Assembly: GCA_963837345.1 (NCBI GenBank)
Contig: CAWIMX010000001.1
Coordinates: forward strand, 558,001 to 622,000
Source: CAWIMX01 sp963837345
GTDB lineage: Bacteria > Acidobacteriota > Vicinamibacteria > Vicinamibacterales > CAVVIG01
Direction: 5' to 3'
DNA: 64,000 bases
The number at the start of each line of letters is the position of its first letter. Position 1 is the stretch's first letter. A model generated the notes under the pieces. That model was not told where the DNA came from and ran no database searches. It saw nothing but the letters and a program-made list of their open reading frames with translations. Shown here piece by piece: positions 62,701 through 64,000 of this stretch. A program made the translations under genes and the position numbers.

Positions 62701-63672
62701 GCCGGCGACGTGTACTTCGCCGATTCGAACAACCACGTCATCCGCCGGATCGATCCGCACAACGGCGTCATCACCACCGTCGTCGGCAACCACCAGCTCG
62801 GGCCTGGATTCTCGGGCGACCTCGGCCCCGCGTCGAAGGCCCGGCTCGACAATCCCGACGGCGTGTCGCTCGCGGCCAACGGGGATCTCGTGATCGCCGA
62901 CTCGCACAACAACCGGGTGCGGCGCGTCGACAAGAAGACGGGCATCGTCACGACCATCGCCGGCATCGGCGACGCCGGCTTCCTCGGCGACGGCGGCCCG
63001 GCCGTCGAGGCGCAGCTCGCGTCCCCGTCGGCGGCCGTCACGGCGCCGAACGGCGACGTCTACATCGCCGACACGTTGAACTACCGCGTGCGCCGGATCG
63101 ATCACGCGAGCGGCCTCATCGAAACGGTCGCCGGCGACGGCTCCCCCGGCGAGGACGAAGGGCCCGTGGGCGACGGAGGTCCGGCCACCGCGGCGCAGCT
63201 GAACATGCCGAGCGACGTCGCCGTCGCGCCCAACGGGGACCTCTACATCGCCGACATGTACCACAACCGCGTGCGGCGCCTGGACGCCAGGACCGGCATC
63301 ATGACGACCGTGGCGGGCAGCGGGCACTGGGGCTACTGGGGCGACGGCGGACCGGCCCTGGATGCCGCGCTCGCCGGTCCCGCAGGCATCGCACTGGCGT
63401 CGGCGGCCGACGGGGGCCTCACGCTCTTCATCGCCGACTACTACAACGGCGTCGTCCGCGCCGTCGGCCCCGACGGCGTGATCCGCGACGTCACCGGCAA
63501 CAGCCGGACGACGTTCGACGCGCCCACGCGCGTGGCGTTCGCGAAGGCGGGCCCGCGGCGCGGCTGGCTCTACGTCACCGATTCCAGCAACGACCGCATC
63601 GTGCCGCTGAACATCCGGGAGATCGCGCCGCAGCTGGTGCCCCCGGCGAAGACGCCCCGAAGGGTCGGCTGA
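59782..63672 (+). CDS. Giant fusion: GH-like TIM barrel, GT2 glycosyltransferase, NHL propeller
   Basis: 1296 residues from TTG 59782 (GTG 59809 is an alternative). Residues ~35-320: glycoside-hydrolase-like barrel with VRGVTYGTFAPDEEG, FAVGNEIPPG (Glu157, acid/base-like) and LLLAEAGAD (Glu242, nucleophile-like). Residues ~330-600: family-2 glycosyltransferase with VSVVVCAYNAADTLEDCLTS, VLVNDGSRDGTS, the metal motif TDADVRADPD (411-414), PGCNMAFRR and GDDVDVCWRLQSQGW. Then membrane helices at about 610-665 and 825-940. Residues ~950-1290: NHL repeats (GDVYFADSNNHVIRRID, GDLVIADSHNNRVRRVD). It is probably an envelope glycan synthase; GH17-GT2 proteins such as NdvB make and remodel secreted glucans. 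An ABC exporter follows, overlapping its stop. Confidence 0.85.
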   Translation: MIPLLAAPTVITTRPRPQDDRLSPASPEPRPLARIQADGKFLRAGSQRFLVRGVTYGTFAPDEEGQQFPCAAQVAADFRMMRKLGINTIRTYTAPRRELLDQAVDHGLRVLVGLPWPEHVAFLDDRKLQARIRRDLHDTVDALGDHPAVLAFAVGNEIPPGVVRWHGRVRIERFLYNLYRELKAASPESLFTYVNFPPTEYLDLPFFDICAFNLYLHEGQALDGYLARLQNVAGHRPLLLAEAGADSIREGVEGQARITSMHVQRAFEAGAAGAIAFAWTDEWWRGGYPVSDWAFGLVTRDRELKPAALAVADAFDQAPFADEARRAWPRVSVVVCAYNAADTLEDCLTSLERQTYPDYEIVLVNDGSRDGTSVLGHRHPRVRVIDLPNGGLSAARNAGLAEATGEIVAYTDADVRADPDWLTFLVQPFLTSDVMAAGGPNVVPSDDPPMAQCIARAPGGPTHVLIDDRIAEHVPGCNMAFRRDALLAIGGFNPVYLRAGDDVDVCWRLQSQGWRIGFAPSALVWHHHRSSARAYWRQQVGYGEGETWLMAHHPEKFLDGHMLWHGRIYSPLPFVRSLWGTRINAGVWGTAPFPSIYRTDVHPFAFMPHSIRWQVVSTLLTLAGALVTLTGDHGWAATLLLGTGLVGLAMTVAKNLAYAMRSDIDSLLSPGERARPAWRRALTIGWYRATVAYLHFIQPFARVAGRIRGALSPPILFTPPAQTSRGPTPTPREAARALLLLSGSVAEDRFWSETWTSAERSLSRLTDWLRRSRAVHTIDVDEGWSHDRDVSVAVGRWGWLDIRAMTEDHGSGRTLLRVGTHLRPTTFGTLAAIMLGCGLLCGALFGVALRWPAVGASTAALAVIAIAFAAWRTAQVTAIVRRAIERVAADQHMLRIGSGPVRGPLLAPALVRTYGLRSAMIFVVAIVAIGSGTLMLREAAAAAVIGQQRGFAGDNGPAIQAWLDSPGGIAIAPAGDVYFADSNNHVIRRIDPHNGVITTVVGNHQLGPGFSGDLGPASKARLDNPDGVSLAANGDLVIADSHNNRVRRVDKKTGIVTTIAGIGDAGFLGDGGPAVEAQLASPSAAVTAPNGDVYIADTLNYRVRRIDHASGLIETVAGDGSPGEDEGPVGDGGPATAAQLNMPSDVAVAPNGDLYIADMYHNRVRRLDARTGIMTTVAGSGHWGYWGDGGPALDAALAGPAGIALASAADGGLTLFIADYYNGVVRAVGPDGVIRDVTGNSRTTFDAPTRVAFAKAGPRRGWLYVTDSSNDRIVPLNIREIAPQLVPPAKTPRRVG

Positions 63673-64000
63673 TGCTCGGCTGGATGCTGGCGTTCCTGCG
63701 GCCGCATCGAGGGCGGGTGATCCTGTTGTCGGGGCTGATGCTGGTCCAGATCGGTCTCGGCGCGCTCGAGCCGTGGCCGCTCAAGGTCGTCATCGACTAC
63801 GTGCTGTCCGCCGACCGGCGCCCGCTGCCCGAGCCGGTGGCCGGCTGGGTGGCGGCCGTCACCGGCGGGCGGCTGGTCGCCATGCTCGTGGTCTTCGTGG
63901 CCGGCGGGGTGCTGCTGCAGCTCGCCAAGGAGCTCGTCACGGCCTGGAGCACGCAGGTGCAGGTCGGCACCGGACAGCGGATGGTCTACGACCTGCGGTA
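63672..64000 (+). CDS. ABC exporter (MsbA/NdvA-like), 3' end outside window
   Basis: The first 109 codons of an ABC-exporter permease domain are seen. ATG 63672 shares one base with the preceding TGA, so translation is coupled. Helix 1 is LSGLMLVQIGLGALEPWPLK, with the E-P-W-P-L-K-V-V-I-D motif typical of type I exporters. Helix 2 is LVAMLVVFVAGGVLLQLAKE, and QVGTGQRMVYDLR is the start of the intracellular coupling region. The ATPase domain lies beyond the window. Coupling to the GT2 fusion suggests export of its glycan product. Confidence 0.82.
   Translation, partial: MLGWMLAFLRPHRGRVILLSGLMLVQIGLGALEPWPLKVVIDYVLSADRRPLPEPVAGWVAAVTGGRLVAMLVVFVAGGVLLQLAKELVTAWSTQVQVGTGQRMVYDLR

Overview
The window is GC-rich, gene-dense bacterial DNA. 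It most resembles Acidobacteriota, probably a Vicinamibacteria-like (subgroup 6) lineage; this is inferred from gene content, not from a marker gene. The pointers are an ADOP-type orphan permease, a Ser/Thr kinase with TolB-like and TPR regions, an acidobacterial-style ECF sigma/anti-sigma pair, a DUF5916 outer-membrane protein, a COG4324 peptidase and many secreted enzymes. I saw no rRNA, tRNA, CRISPR array, phage or insertion sequence.

Layout. 1-8.6 kb: 3' end of an amidohydrolase, a decayed beta-propeller, a secreted cupin, a formamidase-like protein, the ADOP permease and an M28 peptidase remnant. 8.7-19.9 kb: ABC exporter, zinc-ribbon protein, M19 dipeptidase, sigma/anti-sigma pair, hydrolases, a broken kinase, and a DoxX/ScyD pair. 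20-23.3 kb: a cupin, phosphatase-like protein and hydrolase-LuxR regulator in one operon, plus an alpha/beta hydrolase. 23.4-29.4 kb: a lipoprotein PPIase facing a four-gene operon of secreted enzymes (M1 peptidase, COG4324 peptidase, SGNH hydrolase, NHL propeller). 29.5-34.6 kb: receptor-like kinase, VOC protein, subclass B3 metallo-beta-lactamase-like enzyme. 34.6-40.8 kb: MarR regulator, the IorAB molybdenum hydroxylase, PPC-domain protein, MFS transporter, DUF1697. 40.8-44.5 kb: FecR, OmpA and CHASE2-HD-GYP signalling operon. 44.6-47.6 kb: modABC molybdate importer with a divergent HTH-TOBE regulator and a palindromic operator. 47.7-53.2 kb: DUF5916 protein and M6 protease. 53.2-59.8 kb: histidine operon hisL-I-G-D-C-B-H-F-A. 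59.8-64 kb: a giant GH-like/GT2/NHL fusion followed by an ABC exporter running off the end.

The most notable system is the his leader. A consensus promoter is followed by a 28-residue peptide with seven histidines in ten residues. Behind it lie mutually exclusive hairpins, including a perfect terminator just before hisI. This reads as a classical ribosome-mediated histidine attenuator.

Two other patterns run through the window. First, several promoters place the start codon only 6-8 nt after the -10 box, suggesting leaderless mRNAs (hisL, fecR-like, MarR, PPIase, GH-GT2-NHL). Second, five otherwise well-conserved genes (sigma factor, kinase, ScyD-like, COG4324 peptidase, hisG) are each broken by one apparent 1-nt indel, usually in a short homopolymer. 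That is more likely assembly error than five independent pseudogenes, and raw reads should be checked.
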